The notes under the pieces are model-generated. The model had not been told where the DNA came from, did no database searches, and saw nothing but the letters and a program-made list of their open reading frames with translations. 64,000 bases of DNA from Desulfoglaeba alkanexedens ALDC (GTDB lineage Bacteria; Desulfobacterota; Syntrophobacteria; Syntrophobacterales; DSM-9756). A program made the translations under genes and the position numbers. The stretch covers positions 434,001 to 498,000 of the forward strand of contig NZ_CP040098.1 of assembly GCF_005377625.1 (NCBI RefSeq), written 5' to 3'. Positions within the stretch are counted from its first letter, which is position 1, and each line of letters begins with the position of its first letter. Of the stretch, positions 51,501 through 59,462 are shown one piece after another.

Positions 51501-53400
51501 CATCGCTTTTTTTATCCTGGGGCTTTCTTTTCTGGTTTCCTGGATCATTTTCGTCCGGTTCGAACACGAAATGGAGCGCAGCCGGCAGGCTCACCGCGGC
51601 AGGGGGGGCAATACCCGAGAAGGCGTGAACAAGTGGCAGGCCTTCGGAGCGGGCTTCGCGATCGGCGCTTCCAACCTGTTCCGGCGGCGACTGCGAACGG
51701 CGCTCACCTGCATCACCCTCATCATCTTGACCTTCACGGTCATGTCGTTCACCAACGTGAAGACCCTCCACAAGACTACTCGGACGCGCATCGCCGACAG
51801 CAACGCCTATCGGGGCATTGTGCTCCATCACCAGATCCGGCGGGGACTCACACCGATCGCCCTGGCGGATTTGAGGGCCCGCTTCGCCGGGGAAGCCCGC
51901 TTGTGGCCTCGGGCCTGGGTGGAGCCGGACCACCCGTCTCAGCGGGTGCTGGCGCTCGTTCAGGCCGGAAACCGAGCCGCCGCGGTGGAAGGAGTGCTGG
52001 GCCTGGGTGAGGCGCCACCGGACCACGTGGCGCAGATCGTCCGGCACGGCCGCTGGTTTCGAGAGGGGGAAAGCCGGGCGGTGCTCCTGCCGGTCCGCAT
52101 CGCCGAGGTACTGGAACTGGATCCGAGCCGCGACATCGGCGCCTCGGTCACCCTCTGGGACCACGCCTTCACGGTGGTGGGCTTCTTCGATGAAGGGCGG
52201 CTGGAACGGCTCAACGACCTGGACGGCAACCCCCTCACCCCTGCCTACCTGGAAGTACCTCCCGACGAAGAGATCACGGAAGTCGAGGTGGAAGCCATGG
52301 AAGCGGGGGAAGAGATCCTTCCCATGACGGAACGATTCCGAAACGCCCGGTCGGATTCCATCGTCATCGTCCCCTACGAGACATCGCTCTCGTTGGGGGC
52401 TACCCCGCGCTCCGTCAGTATCCTTCCCGAACCGGGGCGAACCGCCGTCGGCCTGGCGGACAGGCTGGCTTCCTGGCTGGCTTATCCTCTCTTTGTCGGC
52501 GAAAACGGCACCTGGTTCCAAACCGCCGGCCGGACCCTCCGCTACCAGGGTGCTGCAAACCTCCTCGTTCCCATCCTGATCGTCGTGTTCATCTGCCTCA
52601 ACACCATGATCGGCCACGTCCATGAACGCCAGAGGGAAATAGCCGTCTACACTTCCGTGGGACTGGCGCCGACGCACGTCGGGTTTCTCTTCATCGTGGA
52701 AGCACTCTCGCTGGCCGTTCTGTCGACGGTTTCAGGCTACATCCTGGCGCAGCTCACGGCGAAGTACCTGGGAAACACCGCTCTGTTCGCCGAGCTGACC
52801 TTCAACTACTCGTCGCTGGCGGGCGTCGCCTGCATGGTGCTGGTCTTCACCGTGGTCTTTCTGGCCTCGCTGTACCCGGCCCGGATCGCCGCCCGCCTTT
52901 CCATGCCCGACGTCACGCGGACCTGGGATCTCCCGGATCCCGTCGGCGACACTCTGACGCTCAACCTCCCGTTTCTTCTCAAAGAACAGGAAGAATCCGG
53001 CATCATGAACTACCTCACGGAACACTTCCTCGCCCACCAGGACATCGCTCACGGCGAATTCATCGTCGACGATACACAGCTCCATCCGGACGTTCCGCAG
53101 ACGGGCTCGGGACAGCTTCCGGCTTCGGTATGCCTCACGCTGCGCACCTACGTGTGGCTGGCCCCGTTTGACTTCGGCATCAAGCAGCGGGTTCAGCTCC
53201 ATTGTTGCCCTTCCGAAGACAACCCCGGTTACCTGGAATTGGCCGTTCTCATGATACGGGTCTCAGGAGAACGGACTGCGTGGCTCCGCGCCAACAAGAA
53301 CTTCATCAAGTCGCTCAGAAAACAGATGCTCTTCTGGCGCCTGCTGGATGAGGAAACCAAGAAGCGCTATTCCGCCGCAACCGAAGTCGCTGAGGACTGA
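48574..53400 (+). CDS. Giant fusion: degenerate M28-peptidase-like/PA ectodomain plus FtsX-type permease
   Basis: About 1,608 residues. TM1 (about 13-35) is followed by a long extracytoplasmic region. The part to about residue 340 resembles M28 aminopeptidases with a PA insert, but the metal-binding positions are eroded: SYDAGS instead of H.D (about 262), GADEATS (about 277), HNQGLAGT instead of EE.GL.G (about 309). Later soluble parts (about 350-900) are unrecognised. A membrane cluster (about 915-1000) is followed by a second domain flanked by FtsX-like helices: RRRLRTALTCITLIILTFTVMSFT near 1035, and about 1325-1445 with ERQREIAVYTSVGLAPTHVGF, the ATPase-contact loop. A cytoplasmic ~160-residue tail is unassigned. 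The open frame extends to 48427; the ATG at 48574 precedes the first hydrophobic helix. The next gene starts 3 bp after the stop. Confidence 0.8.
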   Translation: MPTKPLRPPALWMTASVLGGAVLALFLAVFASVRPAAGALPAMDTGPSVVDHVRFFAGLGDRSTGSDGAYRAADMIRERFEAAGLQVGTQKFHQPVPVVDEAHVEVDGRRFPLYPWGPNMAYLPRTPDEGLTGPLVYVGKGSLAEFNGRDLEGAIVLMDLTAGREWFPVAMFGAKALIFLEDGSATRVEFEEKDTPTPVVFPRFYAPAETARSLIGLAEDTAKSATVVSRTRWENKTVENIYAIIPGASAELKDELAVVEASYDAGSHVLGLAPGADEATSIALLLALADHLSHNPPQRTVLLVATAGHNQGLAGTREFYWAFTADMRDLRRELQIVKKRRSHLNQLWKQAHEPDPLALGDPEGRVVVWNFVAERAKDRADFLIREAQYRKALERRGGIRNGEPSGPPQEDLEDPRPYRLLSWRKKASDLDEEQRALAYTLLYQGLPDIQAERAELKERESNLRSSVALQRLARDYTPVFFLSLSLSSRSLPFGLAEWGATFPLRENVRRQMRALRLGPVLLSASQEAAERAGVVNPFVDTTRFGVAQSEMPAGSSRHCLACDIGAIADCSAVSLATLNTRFSFWATPADTFSMVNTENLEILGRVFPAIIASVAAHPDLAGACRAGVEGFSSLQGRALFIRQGELFPDQPAPGTIVSAIQGSSIFRAMSYRDGSFFLHGVVSKKVAFQKLILEPYGLDSETGLIAWTADKEQTAKDNYRINIKGNTATTTLVMFHCLQTDVIGSFNPQRLDHLTKVNLLDGSTGAQPVRYWYSRVDGRDTMAVSVFLEKGTRFKLILSDTLLRKELLLLNSSPERPDGKGFLIGSPPAIPLVPLRVALDLHALAGTRLQNLHKHGIVNRYLEDLYVSASEDLTGAESMLAANRYDAFWEHVVGAWAHLNVVYHEVESTQRDVLAGVMFFIALFVPFAYCLERYLFCFRNVYKQITAFLLILVTTILVIRSLHPAFQLTYNPMVVIIAFFILGLSFLVSWIIFVRFEHEMERSRQAHRGRGGNTREGVNKWQAFGAGFAIGASNLFRRRLRTALTCITLIILTFTVMSFTNVKTLHKTTRTRIADSNAYRGIVLHHQIRRGLTPIALADLRARFAGEARLWPRAWVEPDHPSQRVLALVQAGNRAAAVEGVLGLGEAPPDHVAQIVRHGRWFREGESRAVLLPVRIAEVLELDPSRDIGASVTLWDHAFTVVGFFDEGRLERLNDLDGNPLTPAYLEVPPDEEITEVEVEAMEAGEEILPMTERFRNARSDSIVIVPYETSLSLGATPRSVSILPEPGRTAVGLADRLASWLAYPLFVGENGTWFQTAGRTLRYQGAANLLVPILIVVFICLNTMIGHVHERQREIAVYTSVGLAPTHVGFLFIVEALSLAVLSTVSGYILAQLTAKYLGNTALFAELTFNYSSLAGVACMVLVFTVVFLASLYPARIAARLSMPDVTRTWDLPDPVGDTLTLNLPFLLKEQEESGIMNYLTEHFLAHQDIAHGEFIVDDTQLHPDVPQTGSGQLPASVCLTLRTYVWLAPFDFGIKQRVQLHCCPSEDNPGYLELAVLMIRVSGERTAWLRANKNFIKSLRKQMLFWRLLDEETKKRYSAATEVAED

Positions 53401-53403
53401 TTC

Positions 53404-55386
53404 ATGCGGGACCGAAACGTGCGCGCGGTACCCCTGCTGCTGGGTCTGGCACTGGCGGCCTTATTCTGTGCGGTGACCCCTTACAACAATGTGTTTCTTC
53501 AGAACAGCCCCCTCGCCGGCGGCCATTTTCCCCTGGCCTCCTTCGGGTGCCTGCTGTTGCTGGTGATTGTGTTGAACCCGCTGCTTTCGCTGGTACGGGC
53601 GTCGTGGCGGCTTCATTCTCACGAACTGCTGCTGGTGTGGGCCATGGTCACAGTGGCTACGGGCATCGCCTTCACCGGCCTCATGCGGACGTTTATCATC
53701 AACATCACGACCCCGGCCTGGTTCACCAACACGGCCACGCCCGTCGGTCGAATTCTTGAAGCCCTGCTGCCACCGGGACTCTTTCCCACCGACCCGGAAA
53801 CGATCCGCGCGCTTTACAACGGCCTGGAAGGCGGCCGGGACATGGCCTGGTGGGAAGTCCTCTATACCATTCCATGGCACCGGTGGATCGCCCCCATGGT
53901 AGGGTGGGGCGCCTTCGTCGCCCTTGTCTATACCGCACTCATGGGATTGATGGGCCTATTCACTCACCAGTGGATCGAAAATGAAAAGATGAATTTCCCC
54001 CTTCTGCGGGTTCCCATGGCGCTGAGCGACGAGTCGGAAAAGGGGACACTCCGCGCGTTCTTTTTCCACAAGTATTTCCTGGCGGGATGCAGCATTCCCT
54101 TCTTTCTTCACCTTCTGAACGGTCTTCACGCCCATTACCCCCAGGTTCCCCAGATCCCCACCCTCATCCTCATGCAGCCCTACATGCCGAAAGAAGGCCT
54201 GCTTTCCGGATTCTACAAGCTGAAGGTCTACCTCTATCCGGCCTTCATCGGGTTCGCCTTCCTCACGTCCAAGCAGGTGTCGTTCAGCCTCTGGGGGTTT
54301 TTCATGCTGGGAGGACTTCTTCCGGGACTCTTGCAGGTCATGGGATGGCGCCTGCCGTCGGCGGCGCTGGGGACGACCTTCGGGCCGGTACTCTCGGGCG
54401 TGGAAGAAATGCAGATGATCGGCGCCTTCGGGGTGTTCTTCTTCTTTATCCTGTGGCTCGGCCGGTATCACCTTAGTTACGTCGTTCGGACGCTTTTTCG
54501 AAAGGATCCCGCGCTGGACGAAGCCTACCATGGGCTCCTTTCGCCTCGCGTCTCCTTCTGGCTCTTCGCAGCCGGTTTTGCGGGAACCCTGGCGTGGTTA
54601 TGCCTTTTCGGAATGCAGCTCCTGGCGGCGTTTCTTTTTCTGATCGTCTGCTTCATGCTCCAGCTGGTCACGGCCCGACTCATCTGCCAGGGCGGCCTGC
54701 CCTATTTCACCCTCACCGCCGCGCCTTCAGACGGCTTCCTGGCCTTTCTCGACACGCGCCTCATCGCCCCCGCCACCGTTTTCCTGGCTCTGGTGGTGCA
54801 AAAGGTGACCTTCGTCGACGTGCGCGAGTCCCTCATGCCTTCGCTGTTACACGCCTCCAAGGTGTCGAACGGGGCCCGACCGAAGCGGCGCTTCCTTTTC
54901 GGGGTGACCGCCTCCGTGGTGATCGGGGTGGCGGTTTCTTTCGCGGCCATGCTGATCCTGTATTACAAACACGGCATTGCGACGCTTCCCGACAGCTGGG
55001 CGGTGGAAACGGCGCGAAGGGTCCACGAAAACGTGGCTCAGCTGGTGGAATACCCGGAAGGGCCCAAGCCGTGGAGCACCTCGTTCGCGGTCATCGGAGC
55101 CGTCGTGATGACCTTTCTCGTGGTAGGCTATCAGCGGTTCATCTGGTGGCCGCTCCATCCCATCGGGTACCTCACCACCTACAGCTCGGCCATGCGGATT
55201 CTCTGGTTTTCCTTTTTTATCGGCTGGCTGGTGAACACGCTGGTTCTCCGTTACGGGGGCGTGGCCCAGTTCAAGGAAGCACGGCGCTTTTTTATCGGCA
55301 TGATCGTCGGCGACATGGTGATGGCGCTCGCCTGGATGGTCGCCGGGCTCTTTTCGCCGGTGAGGTATAACGTACTGCCGCTTTGA
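53404..55386 (+). CDS. Polytopic membrane protein, OPT-superfamily-like (DUF6785-type)
   Basis: A 660-residue protein with about 14 hydrophobic segments. Visible features are the start RAVPLLLGLALAALFCAVTPYNN, a GLMGLFTHQWIENEKMNFPLLRVPMAL cytoplasmic loop, and a central RLICQGGLPYFTLTA segment. The pattern matches uncharacterised proteins related to oligopeptide transporters. The loop HQWIENEKMNFPLLRVP recalls the E+LPFP motif of OPT proteins. It starts 3 bp after the giant permease gene, so co-expression is near certain. Substrate unknown. Confidence 0.7.
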   Translation: MRDRNVRAVPLLLGLALAALFCAVTPYNNVFLQNSPLAGGHFPLASFGCLLLLVIVLNPLLSLVRASWRLHSHELLLVWAMVTVATGIAFTGLMRTFIINITTPAWFTNTATPVGRILEALLPPGLFPTDPETIRALYNGLEGGRDMAWWEVLYTIPWHRWIAPMVGWGAFVALVYTALMGLMGLFTHQWIENEKMNFPLLRVPMALSDESEKGTLRAFFFHKYFLAGCSIPFFLHLLNGLHAHYPQVPQIPTLILMQPYMPKEGLLSGFYKLKVYLYPAFIGFAFLTSKQVSFSLWGFFMLGGLLPGLLQVMGWRLPSAALGTTFGPVLSGVEEMQMIGAFGVFFFFILWLGRYHLSYVVRTLFRKDPALDEAYHGLLSPRVSFWLFAAGFAGTLAWLCLFGMQLLAAFLFLIVCFMLQLVTARLICQGGLPYFTLTAAPSDGFLAFLDTRLIAPATVFLALVVQKVTFVDVRESLMPSLLHASKVSNGARPKRRFLFGVTASVVIGVAVSFAAMLILYYKHGIATLPDSWAVETARRVHENVAQLVEYPEGPKPWSTSFAVIGAVVMTFLVVGYQRFIWWPLHPIGYLTTYSSAMRILWFSFFIGWLVNTLVLRYGGVAQFKEARRFFIGMIVGDMVMALAWMVAGLFSPVRYNVLPL

Positions 55387-55463
55387 GGATGGCTTCCGCC
55401 CGGGCATGAACGGCCGCCCGAGCCGCCGTGCCCGTCCGTGCACCGTTGACACGGGGATCTTGC

Positions 55464-57428
55464 ATGCACGACGACAAGGAACTCAGGGAATATCGAGACC
55501 TGCTGAAGCCGCCCGAAAAATTTGAGGAAGGCTTCGGCTGGAAATCGATCATCGGAGCCGTTTTTATCGGCTTTCTCATGATGCCGGGCTCCATGTACCT
55601 GGGGCTGGTGATCGGGACAGGCATCGGCCCGGCCGCCCGCTGGGTCACCATCATTCTTTTTGCCGAAATCGCCAAGCGCGCCTACACGCGCCTTAGCCAG
55701 CAGGAAGTCTTCGTTCTCTACTACATGGCGGGCGCGGCCATGGCGTCCCCCTTTTCGGGGCTTCTCTGGAACCAGTACCTGGTCCAGTCGGAAGCGGCCA
55801 TGATGCTGGGGCTCACCCAACACATCCCCGAATGGATCGCCCCGCAGCCCGGTTCGGAATCCTTCGTGGATCGGACCTTCTTCCACCGCGACTGGCTCAT
55901 CCCTATCATCCTCATGATCGGTTTCGAACTGATCCAGGCGGTGGATCACTTTGGGCTCGGCTACGCCCTCTACCGGCTGACCTCCGACGTGGAAAAACTT
56001 CCCTTCCCCATGGCTCCTGTGGGTGCGTTGGGTAACATGGCACTGGCCGAATCCACGGAACGGTCGGAAACCAGCTGGAAGTGGCGGATCTTTTCCATCG
56101 GGGGTGTGCTGGGGCTTGCCTTCGGAGCGGTCTACGTGCTGGTCCCGGCGGCCTCGGGGGTGATCCTTTCGGAACCGATCCGGATCCTGCCCATTCCCTG
56201 GATCGAACTGACGCCGGCCACCGAAAACATTCTTCCGGCCGTGGCCACGGGCATCCAGCTGGACCTGGGACTCCTCTTCGTGGGCATGGTGTTGCCCTTT
56301 TGGGCGGTGATCGGCGGGGCCGCCGGCTTTCTGATCACCCTCTTCGCCAACCCCATCCTGTACGACCACGGGATCCTCCACCGCTGGCACAAGGGCATGG
56401 GCACCGTGGACACTGTTTTTGCCAACAATTTCGACTTTTACATGAGCTTCAGCATCGGGTTGGGGCTGGCCGTGGCCGTGGTGGGCATCGTCCAGGTGAT
56501 CGGGAGCCTCAGAAAAAGCGACATGGGGCCGTTTCGGCAACGGCTGAAGGATCTTTTCAAGCCGCCGCCCGGGCGGGGGGACTTCAACATCTGGATCGCC
56601 ATCGGTATCTACGTGGCATCGACAACCACCTACGTCGTCATTTCGTCGGCCCTGGTCCCGGGCTTTCCCTGGATTTTTCTGGTGGCCTACGGCTTCATCT
56701 ACACGCCGTTCATTTCCTATGTTTCCGCCCGGCTGGAAGGGATCGCCGGCCAGTTCGTGAGCCTGCCCATGGTGAGGGAAGCCAGCTTCATCGCGGCGTC
56801 CAAGTTTTTCGGCTACCACGGGATCGGGATTTGGTATGCCCCCATCCCGTTTCACAACTACGGAAAGGCGACGGTCCGCTGGCGCGAAATCGAACTCACG
56901 GGGACCAGCTTCAGGAGCATCATCAAGGCGGAGATCCTGGTCTTCCCCATCGTGATGATCGCGAGCCTTCTTTTTTCCCAGTACATTTGGCGGCTTGCCC
57001 CCATCCCTTCCAACCAGTACCCGTATGCCCAGGAACTCTGGCACCTCCAGGCCCTCAATACTCTCCTCCTCCAGAGCGCCACCCTCGAGGGGTATTCGCC
57101 CTTTTTCGAAGCATTGAACCTGAACTACGCCGCGTGGGGGTTCGGCCTGGGGGCCGCCTGTTACTGGGTCCTGGCGGCGCTCAACCTGCCGGTGCTCCTC
57201 ATCTACGGGGTCGTCCGCGGACTGGGGCAGTCCACGCCGCACAGCATCTTCCTGGAAGTGATCGGAGCGCTCCTCGGCCGGTACTATTTTGTGAAAAAAT
57301 ACGGGCTCGCCTGGCGCCAGTACGCACCGGTGCTCCTTGCCGGCTTTTCGTGCGGCATGGGACTCATGGGCATGCTCGCCATGGGGTTCACGCTGATCAT
57401 GCGTTCCCTTGGAAGTCTCGCCTACTGA
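55464..57428 (+). CDS. Second polytopic OPT-superfamily-like membrane protein
   Basis: A 654-residue protein with about 14-16 hydrophobic segments. An N-terminal soluble stretch (about 1-28) is followed by MMPGSMYLGLVIGTGIGPAARWVTIILFAEIAKRAYTRLSQQE, similar to the first OPT helix pair. YRLTSDVEKLPFPMAPVGALG resembles the OPT loop with LPFP, and a later GLGQSTPHSIFLEVIGALLGRYYF is near the C-terminus. It is not a duplicate of the preceding gene but the same type of fold, so the two may form a heterodimer. The ATG at 55464 follows GGGGAT. Confidence 0.7.
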   Translation: MHDDKELREYRDLLKPPEKFEEGFGWKSIIGAVFIGFLMMPGSMYLGLVIGTGIGPAARWVTIILFAEIAKRAYTRLSQQEVFVLYYMAGAAMASPFSGLLWNQYLVQSEAAMMLGLTQHIPEWIAPQPGSESFVDRTFFHRDWLIPIILMIGFELIQAVDHFGLGYALYRLTSDVEKLPFPMAPVGALGNMALAESTERSETSWKWRIFSIGGVLGLAFGAVYVLVPAASGVILSEPIRILPIPWIELTPATENILPAVATGIQLDLGLLFVGMVLPFWAVIGGAAGFLITLFANPILYDHGILHRWHKGMGTVDTVFANNFDFYMSFSIGLGLAVAVVGIVQVIGSLRKSDMGPFRQRLKDLFKPPPGRGDFNIWIAIGIYVASTTTYVVISSALVPGFPWIFLVAYGFIYTPFISYVSARLEGIAGQFVSLPMVREASFIAASKFFGYHGIGIWYAPIPFHNYGKATVRWREIELTGTSFRSIIKAEILVFPIVMIASLLFSQYIWRLAPIPSNQYPYAQELWHLQALNTLLLQSATLEGYSPFFEALNLNYAAWGFGLGAACYWVLAALNLPVLLIYGVVRGLGQSTPHSIFLEVIGALLGRYYFVKKYGLAWRQYAPVLLAGFSCGMGLMGMLAMGFTLIMRSLGSLAY

Positions 57429-57437
57429 ATCGAGAAA

Positions 57438-57612
57438 GGGTGCGGATCTTTTAGAACGACATCCAGGGTGACCCTCTGAGATAGATCCAGACGGCCTTGA
57501 AGCAGCAAGCGCATCAGCTCCGTTTGCCCTCGTTCCGAAGCGCTGGCTTGGGAACGGCCTCACCGAAGCTGGAGCTTCTGCACAGTTGTGTTCCCAAGCT
57601 GGAGCTTGGGAA
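57438..57612. repeat. Left arm of a ~175-bp inverted repeat
   Basis: From GGGTGCGGATCTTTTAGAAC onward this segment is nearly identical to the inverse of 59168-59345. The outer ~95 bp differ at only a few positions, and the inner part consists of the TTCCCAAGCTGGAGCTTGGG palindrome unit. It starts 9 bp after the stop codon of the transporter gene. Confidence 0.85.
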
Positions 57613-57811
57613 CAAGGTGGAAGGTACAGCTTGGGAACAAGGTCAAAAAATCCCCCTCTCCCTTGATGGGAGAGGGTTGGGGTGAGGGTGAGAAAATTAA
57701 CGTATGTCAATCAGTTACATTCCCCTCCCCTTAATCCCCTCCCACAAGGGGAGGGGAAATAGAATTCCTCTTGTTCCGAAGCGCTGGCTTGGGAACGAGG
57801 GGAATGACATG
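57613..57811. repeat. C-rich/G-rich repeat block
   Basis: 57645-57765 is an inverted copy of the block at 44700-44825. 57772-57805 adds a degenerate GCGCTGGCTTGGGAACGAGG unit. No gene. Confidence 0.75.
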
Positions 57812-58342
57812 TTACCTGTTGTCTATCGGCTCCATTCCAACATCCAGATACTTCTTAGCCAGATCAATATAAAGCTGTTTGGCCCAATTCCAAAATTCTT
57901 GATCTTTATCAGTTAGTTCTCGTACAATCTTGGCTGGATTTCCAGCGGCGACTACTTTCGGTGGAATTATTTGCTTAACCTTTACAATACTTCCTTCTGC
58001 TACAATCGCCGATTCTCCAATTTCAGCCAAAATACTGATTACGGCCCCCATGCCGATAACCGCTTGATCGCCAATGTGTTTCCCGTGCACCACAGCGCCG
58101 TGGCCAATAGTAACTTTTTTCCCGATTCTGTTCACATCGTTAGGTGGAGCGTGAAAGATTACTCCTTCTTCTACCGCTGTCCCATCCCCTATTTCAATTC
58201 TTCCATAATCACCTCTTAAAATGGCACCATGCCCAATATAGCAGTTGTCTCCTATGACGACATCACCGATGACACTTGCAATGTCACTGACATATGAGTT
58301 TTTTCCAACTACCGGTTGCTTTCCGTCAAATTTATAGAGCAT
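57812..58342 (-). CDS. Gamma-carbonic anhydrase-like hexapeptide-repeat protein
   Basis: A 176-residue left-handed beta-helix protein. Hexapeptide repeats run from about 10 to 140 (VIGDVVIGDNCYIGHGAILRGD...). The three zinc His of gamma-carbonic anhydrases can be placed in VIFHAPP and TIGHGAVVHG. A C-terminal helix (DKDQEFWNWAKQLYIDLAKKYL) follows. The family includes CaiE, PaaY and YrdA, many without tested activity. GC content is far below that of its neighbours, and it lies inside a large inverted repeat, both pointing to transfer. Confidence 0.9.
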   Translation of the reverse strand: MLYKFDGKQPVVGKNSYVSDIASVIGDVVIGDNCYIGHGAILRGDYGRIEIGDGTAVEEGVIFHAPPNDVNRIGKKVTIGHGAVVHGKHIGDQAVIGMGAVISILAEIGESAIVAEGSIVKVKQIIPPKVVAAGNPAKIVRELTDKDQEFWNWAKQLYIDLAKKYLDVGMEPIDNR

Positions 58343-58654
58343 TGCAAACTCCTTTAACCATCATTTTGCAACCTATTATAATGAGTTCTGGGTGGATGTA
58401 TAACGCCGCTGCGTCTGAAGTCAAGCGTCGGACGAGCTTACTCGCCCCGACTCGACGACTTCGTGACGATTGTTCAGGGGCGCGCATAGCGCGCGCCCGC
58501 GTACAAAGACAAATTCAGCGGGAGTTCGCGGGACGCGCAGCGTCCTGCAAAAGTGTTATTCTCCCGAATCTCGGTTTGTCCGGGACGGCTCTTAGTCGAT
58601 CGACGTAACTGAACGCCGCTCATATTAACCGGGTGGCGTAAGATTTTCCACCTT
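58343..58654. other. Gap with two unusual GC hairpins
   Basis: Perfect or near-perfect stems are visible at 58478-58498 (GGGCGCGC-ATA-GCGCGCGCCC) and 58531-58545 (GGACGC-GCA-GCGTCC). The surrounding sequence has no gene and differs from the other repeat families. Confidence 0.5.
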
Positions 58655-59167
58655 ATTCCCAAGCTCCAGCTTGGGAACAAGGTGCAATCCCCCTCTCCCT
58701 TGATGGGAGAGGGTTGGGGTGAGGGTGAGAAAATTACCGTATGACAATCAGTTACATTTACATTCCCCTCCCCTTAATCCCCTCCCACAAGGGGAGGGGA
58801 AAAGGTGCAATCCCCCTCCCACAAGGGGAGGGGAAAAGGTGCAATCCCCCTCCCACAAGGGGAGGGAAATTAGAATTTGGCGTCAAACATTAAGTTTATT
58901 ATTTTTTTTACGCTATAATTTGAATCGTTTACAGCAAGGGGAAGCTGGAGCTTCCCGGGCAGGCCGTTCCCAAGCTGGAGCTTGGGAACGAGGGGAAACC
59001 AGTCGCCATGCCGAGCATAAACAACCGCACGGATGTGCTCATTTCGGGTTGCTTTCCGGTATGTCTGTCTTGACATAATGGTAAATCACATGATACAGGG
59101 AAAACCTCAAAGGTTTGTAAGCTTTGTTGCAACCGTCTTAGGCATTGGGTGCAGATCTTTTGCTTCT
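58655..59167. repeat. Repeat-rich gap
   Basis: 58657-58682 has TTCCCAAGCTCCAGCTTGGG. 58684-58870 has the CCCCTCTCCC/GGGGAGGGG block, with the unit AAGGTGCAATCCCCCTCCCA repeated three times in tandem (about 58800-58865). 58938-58998 has two more TTCCCAAGCTGGAGCTTGGG-type units. No gene. Confidence 0.75.
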
Positions 59168-59345
59168 TTTTCCCAAGCTCCAGCTTGGGAACACAGCTGT
59201 GCAGAAGCTCCAGCTTCGGTGAGGCCGTTCCCAAGCTGGAGCTTGGGAACGAGGGGAAACGGAGCTGATGCGCTTGCTGCTTTAAGGCCGTCTGGATCTA
59301 CCTCAGAGGGTCACCCTGGATGGTCGTTCTAAAAGATCCGCACCC
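59168..59345. repeat. Right arm of the ~175-bp inverted repeat
   Basis: The inverse of 57438-57612. The outer end is GATCCGCACCC at 59335-59345. The phrase TTAGGCATTG flanks it outside (59346) and recurs at 59138, perhaps a small duplication. Confidence 0.85.
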
Positions 59346-59462
59346 TTAGGCATTGTTTGCTTTGCCGGTTGCTCTCCCGAAAGGTCGGTGCCGGCGGTGG
59401 CGACAGTGATGGTGCTGTGAATTAAGCGTCCGTTCTTCGAGACTCCTGGAACTGGTTGGGAA

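Noticed and set aside
50239-52677. Long minus-strand frame opposite the giant permease
   Set aside because: His/Asp/Gly-rich composition typical of antisense frames, no domain, and the sense frame has clear domains and TM helices.
55251-57710. Very long minus-strand frame opposite the second OPT-like gene
   Set aside because: Same antisense composition; its N-terminal part is just translated intergenic repeat.
57438-59345. Many regularly spaced repeats that could suggest a CRISPR array
   Set aside because: Repeats are palindromic, in both orientations, irregularly spaced, and no unique ~35-bp spacers or cas genes are present.
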